Positions 17,519 through 27,942 of a DNA stretch of 64,000 bases are shown here, piece after piece. Both the position numbers and the translations under genes were made by a program. The notes under the pieces were generated by a model. It was not told where the DNA came from. It did not search any database and was given only the letters and a program-made list of their open reading frames with translations. Within the stretch, counting starts at the first letter, position 1. Each line of letters begins with the position of its first letter. This DNA is from Ignavibacteriales bacterium (GTDB lineage: Bacteria > Bacteroidota > Ignavibacteria > Ignavibacteriales > Ignavibacteriaceae), in contig JADJNX010000020.1 of assembly GCA_016714125.1 (NCBI GenBank), positions 124,001 to 188,000 on the forward strand. Direction: 5' to 3'.

Positions 17519-17604
17519 TAACTCCTTTATTTACAACAAGTAACAGTATGGCACGATAATTGAAAATTTAATTCTTTAATCAATCTATCAGAAATGGAGT
17601 TATT

Positions 17605-20169
17605 TTGAAAAAGAATCTTCTTCGGTTGCTATTATTTGTGATAGCAGGGTTGCTGCGCTTCAGGCAGGAAATCCAAACTGAGACATTCGATAACGGTACA
17701 TTGCCGGTTCCGCGCGGTGGAAACACTGTTACGCTTTCATACGACAATCTTCCTTCAACCGGAGTAGGTTTAGCAGGAAAAAGATACATAGCGGCGATCA
17801 GATTTGACGCATCGACTCTTGTGGCATACCCTGAATATAGTCTCAACAGTGTTGATGTCTATCTGCGGGACATCCCTCACAACGGATTTTTCCTGAATAT
17901 TTACAGGGGAGGGAATTCTTCCGCGCCGGGTGCTCTTGTTTATAAAAAGTTTGTCGCTCCAAGCCAGCTTTTCAGCTACAGTTGGAACAACATCACCATT
18001 GATACGACTCTATCTGTTATAAACAATAATTCCGATATTTGGGTGGGAATCGATATATTAGCCGTGACAGGTCAAACAGTGTTTATGTCCCTTGATTCCG
18101 GACCGGGAAACCCAAACGGATCAAAGATCTTTATCGAAAACCAGTGGAGGAACCTTTCCTTTTTTGGTCAGGGGATTAACAAAAACTGGAATTTAAAGCT
18201 CAAGATCGCCGGTCCTTCCACCCAGCTACCGGCTAAAGTGCAGATTGTTCATAACTCTCCCGAGCCGGTAGCCAAGAATGTTGATGTCTTTGTTAATGGT
18301 CAACGAGTGCTTAGCAATTTTGAATACAAAAAAGCAACACCCTTCCTGGATTTTCAGCCAAACACAGCTTACTCCATTTCACTAACTCTACCCGGTCAGC
18401 CCCTTTCAAGTGCGGTGGTTACATTTAATGCCTCTTTCAATGAAGGAGAAAATTATGTGGCGGCGGTTCAGGGTGATCTTCAGACCGGCTTAAGACTTGT
18501 AGCCAGACCGGGTGCGGAGGTTACCGGAATATTGGGAGTAGGCAGGATATACGCTACTCACGGCTCGCCTGACGCTCCGGAGGTAGATATCAGGGAGAGG
18601 ACTGCCGGGGTTCTTTTCAGCGGAGTTTCATTTGGTGAATTCACTAATTATATTTCACTTCCCCTCGCAGACTACACGCTGGATTTCACCCTACCGGGAT
18701 TATCCACACCTGTAGTTTCGTTCAGAGTTGATTTAAGCGCTGTCGCAGCTATAGTAGCCCCGGTTTTTGCCACAGGTTATCTTAATCCTGCATCTTCAAG
18801 TGCTCCCGGATTTGGTCTGTTCGCGGTACTCACTGATGGCACAGTAATTGAGTTTCCAAAGGTTCCCTCAATTCCGCCACCACCGCCGCCAACGGGTCAT
18901 TCACAGCGAAGATCAGTGACTCAACCTTTTATTTAACCCGGAAATCTTGATTTTCTTGTGCCGGTCAAGATGCAGAATACTCCATCACAGGGATACATTT
19001 CCTATCAATTGGAGGTTCTCTATGATACAACGTATTTCAGAGCACCCGGACTTGTGAACACCGGTACTCTTACGGGAAGCAATGGCTGGTCTGCATTGGC
19101 AAACACACTTACTCCCGGTGTCATCAGGGTCGGTGCTTTCGGAGCCGGTAACATCTCTTCTGACGGCGACCTGATCAAATTGAAATTCGCCCTGACAGGC
19201 AGGGAAGGATCGTCACAGATCAAGTTACGAAACTTCGTAGTGAATTCCGGTAATCCTGTAGTTCAGACGGTTAATGGAAATTTTACACTCATAGCCAGGG
19301 TATGCGGTGATGCCAATGTTGACGGCTCGGTTTTCGCAGAGGACGCTTCACTCACCCTTCAGCATTCAATAGGCATCATAACCCTGACCCCGCAGGGTAT
19401 TGTGAACGCCGATGTTGACGGTTCAGGCAACATCACTTATTGACGCTGCGCTTATTCTGAGAAGTGTACTCGGACTTCCTCAACCTGTTAACACTTGTTT
19501 TGGCGGATCACTAGCGAAGTCACCGTCGATGGCATTAGACCTTGAGGAATCATCATTTAGAATGACCTCAGGCAACGGTCTATTTTCACTTTCCAATGTC
19601 GCATCATCTGAAAAGATTTATGCGATGGAATTCGATATCACTTCTGAAGACGGTATAATTTCAGCAACTGATCTCAGATACTCGGGCCAGAATATTATCG
19701 GCTTTACCAACAGGATCTCCAACAATACTTCAGGATTGCCGTAATTTCTGCGGATGGATTCGACACAGGTGACTTCACTGTTGATATCCTAAATTCCTCT
19801 GTTGACCCTGCGGTCTCGATCAACAATGTTAGAGTAAATGGGAATTCTTCTGCAAGTTTCAGGTTGAACTCCTCAACAGTAGAAACACCCGGTGACTACA
19901 ACCTTGCCGGTGCATATCCAAACCCGTTCAACCCAACGACCAATATTCAGTTTTCGATTCCTTCTTCGGGTTTCGTTACCCTCGAAGTATATGATATCCT
20001 TGGCAGCAAAGTAAGAACACTTTTAGCCGACGCTCTCGAAGCCGGCACAAAAACAGTAACTTTCGACGCAAAAGATGATTCAGGAAGAGGACTTGCGAGC
20101 GGCAATTACATAGTTCTTATGCGCTCCGGTAGCTTCGTTAAATCAATCAAAATAAATCTTCTGAAGTAA
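17605..20169 (+). pseudogene. Secreted DUF4397 / cohesin-like / dockerin / T9SS protein, frameshifted
   Basis: A large exported protein read from several frames. In order: an N-terminal signal-like segment from a TTG start at 17605 preceded by GGAG, a beta-rich domain, two DUF4397-type repeats (AKVQIVHNSPEP..VDVFVNGQ and GRIYATHGSPDAPEVDI), a proline linker, a cohesin-like domain (18940-19290), a type I dockerin pair (GDANVDGS and NADVDGSGNIT), a second beta-sandwich and a type A T9SS sorting domain (YPNPFNPTTNIQF to the end). Frame changes are near 18895, 18935, 19437 and 19735; most are explained by lost bases in short runs. The final product would be a cell-surface or extracellular protein. 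Confidence 0.7.
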
Positions 20170-20193
20170 AAGCCAAAAGGTGTTGATTTTGAG

Positions 20194-20228
20194 AAGGCTG
20201 CCCCGTCAAAAGGGCAGTCTTTTTTTTG
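20194..20228 (+). terminator. Rho-independent terminator (GGCTGCC stem)
   Basis: Arms AAGGCTGCCC (20194-20203) and GGGCAGTCTT (20212-20221), with one G-T pair, followed by a T7 tract. It ends the 17605 gene, and is near-identical to the one at 17266, including the CAAAA loop. Confidence 0.85.
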
Positions 20229-20359
20229 TTTTAATCTGCTGATATCTATAGCTTTTGGATAGGGAAATTATATATACTATAACATACATAATTTACCAAC
20301 ACTCCGTAACTCATTAAGATAAAAGGGTTTATGAGTGGAAAATAAGGAACTTTAGGCTG

Positions 20360-21330
20360 TTACAACCTGCTTCTATAGCCAAATGACTGGACAAAATTCT
20401 CTTCAACGTTAATTTTTCGGGAAGAAACGAGGTATGCACCAAAAACGCCAAGGCCATTATCAATGTTGCTGAAAACTACTTCATCGAGTCTTACTGAAAA
20501 ATCATCAAGAAATCCTTCGGTTGAACCGTAATAATTTCCGAGGTTTTTGTCCATAACCATCACTTCAAATATGGCATCCTGAATTACATAAGAATATTTG
20601 TCAGGATCACCTGCCGAGATATCCATCATCACTTTGTTAATTGATGCATAATCATAGATAAGTATCTTGTCTCTGGAAATTCCGGGATAAAAAGGAGTTT
20701 GGGTTCCATTGATGTCTGAATATTTTAGCGGTATCTCTTTTTTGTAACCGGTAATTACTCCATTTTTGTCAGTTGCGTAATAAAGTACAAGTTTAGGCTC
20801 AAAGATGTAGTCTGACGGAGCTGACCAGTTAATGACAAATTCTTTTCATTAGGATTTTGTGTAGCGGTTGAAATGAAGTTTTTTGAAAGTCGAAAATCAA
20901 GGTCACGGGGCACTGCACAAGTTGAACGAAGGATTGTCCCGTCGGGCATAACCGCGGTTAGCCGAAGGGTGTCGTTTGGACGAGCTTTCATGCTCTTCAG
21001 AACATAAACAGGAGCGGAGTTCCCATATTTTTGTCCTATTTCCGAGGAAGTGGAGTCACTAAACAAGTATGTGTTTTTATAAAATGAAGAGTACATCGTT
21101 ATAGTAGCCCCCTTGATAAAAGGGCTTGTCTGATTTTCATTGGGGTTATATCCGGGGACATCATAGGTTTTTGCAATAACTGCAAGTTGTTTTACGGAGT
21201 CACCTTTGATTACGAGATTGAGGATATATTTCTCCTGATAATTCTTTTTTGGATCAAAAGAATTTTCACAACCGGAGAGGATCAGAATTGGCATAACAAA
21301 AGCCAAAATAAACATTGATTTCTTTATCAT
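20360..21330 (-). CDS. DUF4249 lipoprotein, frameshifted
   Basis: The product begins with a lipoprotein signal (lipobox LILSGC, Cys21) and continues with the beta-rich DUF4249 body (IKGATITMYSS, DTLRLTAVMPDG). Near 20834 the frame changes; the other frame gives INWSAPSDYIFEP and runs to the stop at 20360, with FVQSFGYRSRL at the end. Restored, it would be ~323 aa. DUF4249 proteins are typically encoded directly after a TonB-dependent receptor in Bacteroidota and are thought to be surface partners of it. Here the start overlaps the receptor stop by four bases, confirming the pair. Confidence 0.78.
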
Positions 21331-23555
21331 AACTGCACCTTCAAAGAAAGAGATGGAAGGAACGGGAGCATATCAACCCTTTCACCGGTTTTATCATCGA
21401 AATAGAAAATATTTCGTCGGTCATACACATTAATTATTGAAAAATCGACCGTACAGGTCATAAAGTAGATAACAAGGGCTTTTGAAATTCCGATATCCAT
21501 TCTGTGATATACTGGAAATCTTTCAGAATTAACTGCACCGTAGAGGCTTTTAGGGTCATATTGTCCCAAAACCAGCCATTGTGAATAAAAATCATTAATC
21601 GAAAATCGATCCATATATCCACCAAGAGGGGTGTAGGGTCTGCCGGTTGAGAAATTCCAGGTCATGTATATATTCCATCCATCGCCGGGGTTAAATCCCA
21701 AGATTGTGCTGAGAGAGTGACGGGTATCGTATCTTGGAGCATATTTCCCGCCATCCTTAAATTTGAAAGCCCAACCAAGCGAATAACCTGCTTTAAAATA
21801 AAACATATCTGATTGCATCACCAAATCGGCTTCAAAACCGTAGGATTCACCATTTAACTGGATTAAATCGGGGTCTTCGGCAGTGAATTTTCTGTCATTA
21901 AAATCGGTCAGGTTTCTGATATCTTTATAATAGCCTTCAAGTTCAAGAACCACCCCGGTCATCGGAGTGATTTTAAATCCTGCGATGTAGTGGTATGCTT
22001 CAGGAGTTGTGAGATACTCTGGAATCACAATCCAGGGCTCAAGGATTGAGAGGAGGTCGTTTTCATCAACCAGGGTGGTGATTTCCTGGGAATATTTGCC
22101 AAAAGAAGCTTTGAATGTGAGCCAGTTGTTTAATCTGTAAGTGGTTTTTATTCGAGGCTCAATAAAACCGGCTCTGTTTTGTGTAATTGTGGTCATTAAG
22201 ATTCTGGCACCGAGATCAAGTCCAAAATCTTCAAAACGGAGGAATTTATATTTCACAAACAGGTTCATCGAAACACCATTTCCCTCAATTTTAGTGCGGG
22301 AACCACGGAGATTTTCCTGATCGAGGGTGGAGTTAAAGACCATCGTCTGAAGTCCAACGCCAAGTTCATCTCTTGAGTCGAAAATGTAAGTAAAATTCCA
22401 TTTTGATGTGAAATCAGTTACAGCGTTTTTTCTGTCTTTTGCTTTACTGAAATTTGGAGTAACTGCGGCATCAAAAGTTGAGAGGGAAAATGTAAACTCG
22501 GAGAAGATGGGACTTGCCCATACCTGATACCAGTTTAATCCAAGAACCCGATTGCTCAGTGAATAATCCTCTTTTAAGGGGTCATTATTTTTAAGATCAT
22601 CCTGACTGCCAAAAAGATGGAATACAAATTTTGAATTTTCAAGTATCTCGGGATTGCTGTAATTAATTTTAAATGTATAGTCGTAGAAATCGAAGGGAGA
22701 AGTTTTGTTATTCATGAATTTATTTAGAGTCTCCGTGAAATAACTTTTTCTACCCGTTAGGAGGAAACTGCCACCCGGGATTGGGCCCTCGATTGCCGCT
22801 TTTCCCGATAAAAGAGAAGCATTAAATGATCCGGCAAAGTGATTTTTGTTTCCGTCTTTTGTAACGATATCGAGGACGGAAGACAATCTGCCCCCGTGTT
22901 CTGCTGAAAATCCACCTTTATGAAACTCAAGTGCAGAGGCAATCTCGGGATCAACAACTGAGAAGATTCCCAGTGCATGGAAAGGATTATAGATGGTGGC
23001 ACCATTAAGAAGCACCACATTTTGTTCGTTGTCGCTCCCTCTTACAAAATATCGGGCAGTGACATCACCTGTGGTACTAACTCCTGAACTGTATTGCAGA
23101 GTCCTGAGGATATCGGCTTCAACTCCTTTGGGAAGAAGTTTTATCTCCTGGGCTGTAATCTTCTCAAGTCCAAGATCGGTGGCATTGGCTTCGATTGTCT
23201 TTTCGCCAAAAATTGTCAGGGTTTGAGTGGTGTATGAAGTTGGGGAGAGTTTTATATCAATCTGAGTGATTTTACCCGCGGGGAGATCAAGCTGAACTTC
23301 CTTTGGATTAAATCCCATCATCGAATAAATAATCGTTTGTTTTCCATGAGGGACCGAGGTAATTATGTAATATCCAGATGTATTGGTTGTGGCACCAATC
23401 GAGGTTCCTTTAATTATCACATTGGCGTAAATCACAGCTTCGCCATTGGTTGAATCGGTAATAAAACCTCTGAGAATCGCTTTGTCAGGATCCGGTGTTG
23501 CTTGTCCAAAAATGAGAATGGAGGAGAGTACCAGCAATGTGGAGAAATATTTCAA
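21327..23555 (-). CDS. TonB-dependent receptor paired with DUF4249 lipoprotein
   Basis: A 742-residue outer-membrane receptor. After a signal peptide comes a carboxypeptidase-regulatory-like domain (LRGFITDSTNGEAVIYANVIIKGT, residues ~27-110). A plug with GVEADILRTLQYSSGVSTTGDVTARYFVRGSDNEQNVVLLNG and HKGGFSAEHGGRLSSVLDIVTKDG follows, then the barrel ending in LPFLPSLSLKVQL. It belongs to the CarboxypepD_reg/plug receptors that occur with DUF4249 lipoproteins; ligand unknown. The overlap with the downstream lipoprotein gene shows translational coupling. Confidence 0.88.
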   Translation of the reverse strand: MKYFSTLLVLSSILIFGQATPDPDKAILRGFITDSTNGEAVIYANVIIKGTSIGATTNTSGYYIITSVPHGKQTIIYSMMGFNPKEVQLDLPAGKITQIDIKLSPTSYTTQTLTIFGEKTIEANATDLGLEKITAQEIKLLPKGVEADILRTLQYSSGVSTTGDVTARYFVRGSDNEQNVVLLNGATIYNPFHALGIFSVVDPEIASALEFHKGGFSAEHGGRLSSVLDIVTKDGNKNHFAGSFNASLLSGKAAIEGPIPGGSFLLTGRKSYFTETLNKFMNNKTSPFDFYDYTFKINYSNPEILENSKFVFHLFGSQDDLKNNDPLKEDYSLSNRVLGLNWYQVWASPIFSEFTFSLSTFDAAVTPNFSKAKDRKNAVTDFTSKWNFTYIFDSRDELGVGLQTMVFNSTLDQENLRGSRTKIEGNGVSMNLFVKYKFLRFEDFGLDLGARILMTTITQNRAGFIEPRIKTTYRLNNWLTFKASFGKYSQEITTLVDENDLLSILEPWIVIPEYLTTPEAYHYIAGFKITPMTGVVLELEGYYKDIRNLTDFNDRKFTAEDPDLIQLNGESYGFEADLVMQSDMFYFKAGYSLGWAFKFKDGGKYAPRYDTRHSLSTILGFNPGDGWNIYMTWNFSTGRPYTPLGGYMDRFSINDFYSQWLVLGQYDPKSLYGAVNSERFPVYHRMDIGISKALVIYFMTCTVDFSIINVYDRRNIFYFDDKTGERVDMLPFLPSLSLKVQL

Positions 23556-23895
23556 TTCAGAAACTCCAAAAATATGAGTCGGTTTAAAGCGTGAAACAGT
23601 AGTATCCGGAGGGGAGTTGATGTTTCAGCTAAAATGTTGTATTTGTGACCAATATTAGCGAAAAATGGCAAAATAATTTGTGGAAATAACGGGTACTTTA
23701 AGGTGAAACAGGGGATTTTCAACTCACCGAACCCCTTATTTTAAGGTAGGAGAGATTTTCTCACCGGGAAAATTTCTGTTGGTGAAGCCGGTATTACAAA
23801 TTATTGTAAAGGATGACAATTTTTTACGAAACATTTTATTGAAATAATTCGTTAAATGTTTATGTTTAACCAATCATTTATTAGAGAGTATTCAA
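23556..23895. other. Divergent spacer, nothing identified
   Basis: A 340-base gap between the divergent TonB-receptor and membrane-protein genes. Short GGTGA/TCACC inverted words occur around 23702-23795, but no convincing element or gene was found. Confidence 0.4.
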
Positions 23896-24331
23896 ATGCT
23901 AATTACACTTTTAATCTTTAACTTTCTTGTCGCGCTTCTCACTTGTGGAATCATTGCTTACTTTTTCAAAAAACCGCTTGATACAATCTTTCAAAGGCTG
24001 ATAAAAGAGGATATATATATCGCCTGGAGCAGATATATTCTGTTTGCCATTTTTGTTGTGGGAATTTCAGGTGGGGTGAGAATCTGGGAACTTGAAAAAT
24101 ATCTGAATACGAATGAAAAACTGGAACCTACATCTACACTCTCACGGTTGAGAGGTGGGCATAGAAATTTACCGTGCAATCATGGGAACACTTGAAGCCA
24201 CTGCATGGATGTTGCTGTTTGTTTTTCTTTTTGCGTTGATAGCTTATGTGGTTATCCGTTTGACGGAAGCTGCCCAGGAAAATAAAGATAAACAGTTTAA
24301 AGCCTTCATGGAAGACAAAAAAGGCATTTAA
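23896..24331 (+). CDS. Small integral membrane protein, frameshifted
   Basis: Unrecognised family. The first part has two membrane helices (LLIFNFLVALLTCGIIAYFF and YILFAIFVVGISGGVRIW) joined by a charged loop. Around 24140-24170 the frame slips, probably at two points; adding a G to a G3 run restores ERWGIEIYRAIMGTLEATAWM. The other frame then supplies a third helix (WMLLFVFLFALIAYVVI) and a charged tail ending EDKKGI at 24331. Restored length is ~145 aa. Its stop lies four bases from the end of the convergent HipT-like gene. Confidence 0.6.
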
Positions 24332-24335
24332 TACC

Positions 24336-25271
24336 TTATCTGATATCTAACACTTCTGCCCGTTTATGCAAAAGCGTTAAGTAAACTTCTTTTTCATCTG
24401 GAGAAAGGAAAGAGAAATCAATAATTTTTTCCCAATGGGGGAGTGCTTTTTTAAAGTCGTTCTCGATTGAGTTTAAAGTTTGATCATTTAATCCAAGCCG
24501 ATCTTTCCCATAATAATCAAACAGGTCTTTTCTTTCCAGATGTCGCTTTTTACCACCGATCGGCAGGGCAATTTCTTCCGTAACATTTTCATCACCATCG
24601 TTGTATTGAGCAAATCATACGCAGGTGAGAGGGAAGTGACACCATCAATGGTTATCAATGAGAAGTTTTAAATGCATGTCCTCGTTGCCGATGAGGAAGT
24701 TAAATATTGTCAGTCTAAATAATTTAGCTTTTTCCACAATGGGGAAGGTGCAGAATTCTTCAACTATTCCGGCAACTTTTTCCATACTTGATTTATATTT
24801 GGTTTCTCTTGTTTTTCCACTTAGCTGTGCAAAATCTTCGACAGGATGTTTGGATTTTCTGCCCCACCTGTCAAATCTTTTAATAAAGTAGTGCAGTTCT
24901 CCAGTTTTGTCATAAATCATTCCATGAATTGGAACAATAATTCCACAAATCTGAGCCAGTCTCATTGTCAAATCTTCGTTTTCAGGTATTCTCGGAAAGA
25001 CTAATTGTTGAGGTTTAACTATATAGGTTCCATTCCTTTCAACAAATTCAAAAGAGGAGTTAATTATTGAAAGTGAAACACTCAATTTCGGTTGGACTCC
25101 CTCAATCGATATTTTTTCGCTTTTAGCTGCGGCTTCTTCAAGCAGTTCCTCTTTGTTGAATGGGATTGGTAACAACTTTGTCAAACGGCTGTTTAATTTT
25201 TTAAGACCCTCGATTGAGTAAAGAGAACCTGACACTTCTTGATAGGTGAGAGGGCATCTATTCATCATCAC
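24336..25271 (-). CDS. HipT-like HipA-family kinase toxin, frameshifted
   Basis: The kinase core of a HipA-type toxin without the N-terminal subdomain. Visible are the CPLTYQ opening, the Gly-rich loop KISIEGVQPKL, the ATP lysine in TYIVKPQ, the catalytic GNEDMHLKN and metal-binding SPAYDLLNT. HipA-family kinases phosphorylate a cytosolic target, classically Glu-tRNA synthetase; HipT of E. coli O127 acts on Trp-tRNA synthetase. Frame breaks lie in an A4 run near 24665 (adding one A gives HLKNFSLI) and again near 24610, after which IALPIGGKKRHLERKDL continues to the stop at 24336. Restored length is ~312 aa. It overlaps the HipS-like gene by 14 bases. Confidence 0.78.
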
Positions 25272-25569
25272 GCTCCACAGTCACCGATCCAACAAGATCA
25301 CCTCCAACTGCCAGAAGCTGATTAAACGGGTCATTTTTGTCGATTTTAAGTCTTGTACACATTGCATTCAGATTAAAACCCTCGGGGAGCAGCCCGTCAA
25401 AAAAAGGAGGGAATTCCTCAAAAAAGTACTCACTCCTTGTTAGAGGCATTATAAGCGAAACAGGCTCACCTGAATAATCCGGCAGGTAGGTGAACTTGTA
25501 TTCCCGGTTCTGTTTAATCTCTTCGAGGAAACCACACAGAATTCCAAAATTGTAAACTTTAGCTTTCAT
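25258..25569 (-). CDS. HipS-like protein (separate HipA N-terminal subdomain)
   Basis: A 103-residue protein equal to the small N-terminal subdomain of HipA (couple_hipA type): GFLEEIKQNREYKFTYLPDYSGEPVSLIMPLT, FPPFFDGLLPEGFNL and NDPFNQLLAVGGDLVGSVTV. It has its own start and stop and overlaps the upstream HTH gene by four bases and the downstream kinase gene by 14. In the known HipBST systems the separate HipS, not HipB, neutralises the kinase; the same is likely here by analogy. Confidence 0.85.
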   Translation of the reverse strand: MKAKVYNFGILCGFLEEIKQNREYKFTYLPDYSGEPVSLIMPLTRSEYFFEEFPPFFDGLLPEGFNLNAMCTRLKIDKNDPFNQLLAVGGDLVGSVTVERDDE

Positions 25570-25811
25570 TGATTATCCTCCAATGGGAAATTTCCCGAAG
25601 CGTGCAGTTTGATATTAAGTACATTTAGAATTTTGTAGAGTGTTTCAAGTTGGCAGGTCACTTTTCCGTGTTCTATATCGAAAATTCCGGTTTTACCAAC
25701 TCCTGAGAGGATCGACAACTGGTTCCTGCTCAAACCACTTTTTCTTCGGTACTGAAAAATCAGTTGTGAAAAATCTTCGGGGTGCTTTAGTTCGATCAAA
25801 TTTACCGCCAT
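25566..25811 (-). CDS. HipB-like XRE-family antitoxin/repressor
   Basis: An 81-residue helix-turn-helix protein from the ATG at 25811, preceded by AGGAG ten bases upstream; the frame is open further upstream to 25883, but that stretch contains the probable operator. The HTH core is LSRNQLSILSGVGKTGIFDIEHGKVTCQLETLYKILNVL, of the Y4mF/HipB type. It should bind its own promoter and assemble with the HipS/HipT proteins. First gene of the three-gene locus. Confidence 0.8.
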   Translation of the reverse strand: MAVNLIELKHPEDFSQLIFQYRRKSGLSRNQLSILSGVGKTGIFDIEHGKVTCQLETLYKILNVLNIKLHASGNFPLEDNQ

Positions 25812-25872
25812 AGCAGTATAATCTCCTGTTTTTATAACATCAAAGCACAAATATAATGAATGTTGGACAATA

Positions 25873-25892
25873 TTTACCATCAAAGCGGTAAA
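25873..25892. promoter_or_regulatory. Candidate HipB operator
   Basis: Inverted repeat TTTACC-N8-GGTAAA, about 60 bases upstream of the HipB-like start. A further TTTACCGC lies at 25801-25808. HipB-type repressors bind such palindromes. Assignment is by position and symmetry only. Confidence 0.45.
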
Positions 25893-25912
25893 ATTGCCAA
25901 GTTACGGCATGC

Positions 25913-27838
25913 TTATTTTAAATAAACAGCCTTAATAACCTTTGTTTGGGGACCGGCTGTAACTTTTATCAGGTAAACTCCTGCGGGGAGGTCTTTTGGT
26001 TCAAACTTAATTGAATGTAAACCGGGTTCCTTTGTCTCCGATAGAAGATTAATTGCCGTTACACCTGTAATGTCGTAAACTGTTATGTCCACAGCCGAAC
26101 GACTGCCTAATGACCATGTGATTTCTGTTGATGAATTGCCCGTGATTGATCCATCAGAAAATGGATTGGGGTAATTTTGATAAAGAGTGAAAGTGCCCGG
26201 AAGATTAGCCACTTCGTTTACTCCTGTTGGATTAGGTAACAATTTTAATATTCTTGATTCTTTTCCTGCAAGCTCGCCCGGAACAACAAAATTGGAAAAT
26301 CCCCCCTGGAAGTTTACCGGAACCTGTCCAAGTGCCTCACCCGTTTCTGCATCATAAACAAAAAAGTTTCCCATGTCAAGATTGGACTGATTTAATGAGA
26401 CATTATAATTCGATACGGGGAACTCGCTAAAATTATGGATCACATAAATTACTTCGTTGTCGAGGTCTCTTCCAAATGAATAAACATATTGGTTGGAAGA
26501 TGTGCCTGCTCTGTAACCACCCCTTCTGAGAGCCAGTTCTTTGTTCCGTAAATGAATCAAATTTCTGTATCTGCTTAAAAGTGACGTGGGACTTGCTGAC
26601 ATTGTTTGAATATTATTTGTTGTATATGGTGTTCCAAGTGCATACCATGGTGTACCTGTTGTAAATCCGCCATTTACACCGTTGGTCCATGGGAGTGGCC
26701 TTCTCTTGTTTTGATCCTGTCCATAGCCGTTCATGCCAATTTCTTCTCCATAATAGAGGAACGGCACACCCGGCAAGGTTAAGTAAACCGAAGCTGCAAG
26801 TTTCATCCATTTTTCATTTTGATTCAGGATTCCAAATACTCTGTCCTGATCGTGATTGCTCAAAAATGTTGCATATTGGAGGGGTTGATAAGCAGAAACA
26901 ATGGAGGAAACTTTACTCGCAAGTCCACCCGGGGCAGAATTCTTAACCGCGTTGATGATGGCAGAGGCAAGATCAAACTCAAAACAGGCGTCCAGTCTGG
27001 TACCATTTGAATAGGGGACCGTCTGGGCGGTTGACGACCAAACTTCACCCACGACAAAAGCATTGGGTTTTACACCCTTGTAAAAAGTCCTGAATTCTTG
27101 AAGAAATGAAAAAGTTGCCGGAACATGCTCCATTACCTGACCATCTTCAAATAAGTGTTTAATTGCATCGAGTCTAAAACCGTCAATACCCAGAGTGTCG
27201 AGCCAATAACGGGCTATATCGAACATTTCGTTTTTTACCGGCACATGATTATAATCAATGTCGGGCATTCCGCTTGAGAACATCCCAAAATAGTAATCGC
27301 TGTTGAAAGGATGCCATACTGTTTGTCCCCAGGATCCACCATAACCGGGATTGGTATTCCGCCAGATGTAATAATTTCTGTATGGGGAAGAAGGGTATGT
27401 TGAAGCAGCAAACCAGGGATGTTGTCTCGAGGAGTGATTCATGACAAAATCGATGATCACTTTAATGCCCCTTTGGTGAGCGAGTTGCAAAAACTCCTTA
27501 AAATCATTCATATTCCCGTAATCCGACTCAATCCCTTTGTAGTCGGTTACATCATACCCGTGATAACTGGGAGATGGATTTATCGGCATTAACCAGATTC
27601 CTGTTATCCCAAGATCGGTGGTAGTGTTGGGATTTCCGTCGTTCAGATAATCAAGCTTTTGAATTATACCTCTGAAATCACCTTTACCGTCACCATTTGA
27701 ATCGTAAAAACTTCTGACAAATATTTCATAAAAAACTGCATCATTCCACCAGTTACCTGTGCCTTGTGAATAGACCATGGAAGATGGGAAGAGAAGAATG
27801 GAGACGATAATAAATTTAAGCAGTTTTTGAAGTTTCAT
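25913..27838 (-). CDS. Secreted GH13 alpha-amylase with T9SS sorting domain
   Basis: From the ATG at 27838 the protein has ~641 residues: a signal peptide (MKLQKLLKF..., cleaved near VYSQ), a GH13 (beta/alpha)8 barrel, a small C-terminal beta domain and a type A T9SS sorting domain (YQNYPNPFSD to KAVYLK). Catalytic residues are the Asp in GFRLDAIKH, the Glu in VVGEVWSS and the Asp in LSNHDQDR; GYDVTDYKGIESDYG and VIIDFVMNHSS are the other conserved regions. It should cleave alpha-1,4-glucans outside the cell. The frame extends upstream to 28006 without a signal peptide, so the internal Met is preferred. Confidence 0.9.
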   Translation of the reverse strand: MKLQKLLKFIIVSILLFPSSMVYSQGTGNWWNDAVFYEIFVRSFYDSNGDGKGDFRGIIQKLDYLNDGNPNTTTDLGITGIWLMPINPSPSYHGYDVTDYKGIESDYGNMNDFKEFLQLAHQRGIKVIIDFVMNHSSRQHPWFAASTYPSSPYRNYYIWRNTNPGYGGSWGQTVWHPFNSDYYFGMFSSGMPDIDYNHVPVKNEMFDIARYWLDTLGIDGFRLDAIKHLFEDGQVMEHVPATFSFLQEFRTFYKGVKPNAFVVGEVWSSTAQTVPYSNGTRLDACFEFDLASAIINAVKNSAPGGLASKVSSIVSAYQPLQYATFLSNHDQDRVFGILNQNEKWMKLAASVYLTLPGVPFLYYGEEIGMNGYGQDQNKRRPLPWTNGVNGGFTTGTPWYALGTPYTTNNIQTMSASPTSLLSRYRNLIHLRNKELALRRGGYRAGTSSNQYVYSFGRDLDNEVIYVIHNFSEFPVSNYNVSLNQSNLDMGNFFVYDAETGEALGQVPVNFQGGFSNFVVPGELAGKESRILKLLPNPTGVNEVANLPGTFTLYQNYPNPFSDGSITGNSSTEITWSLGSRSAVDITVYDITGVTAINLLSETKEPGLHSIKFEPKDLPAGVYLIKVTAGPQTKVIKAVYLK

Positions 27839-27942
27839 ATCAATTTCAACATTATAAAAAAAAGTAACCATATAGATAATGAATTTTGGGACCAAATGAA
27901 AGTCAAAATGCTTAATTTTGAAATTTAACATCTCAAGTTTAT

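Noticed and set aside
17304..17519. 71-aa minus-strand open frame
   Set aside because: It lies over the terminator flank and palindrome cluster, has no signal, domain or ribosome site, and its Arg/Cys-rich text follows from CG-rich palindromes.
24336..25569. A single hipA gene broken by a frameshift between its N-terminal and kinase parts
   Set aside because: The HipS-like gene has its own start and stop with four- and 14-base overlaps, matching the known three-gene arrangement; the frame breaks lie inside the kinase part instead.
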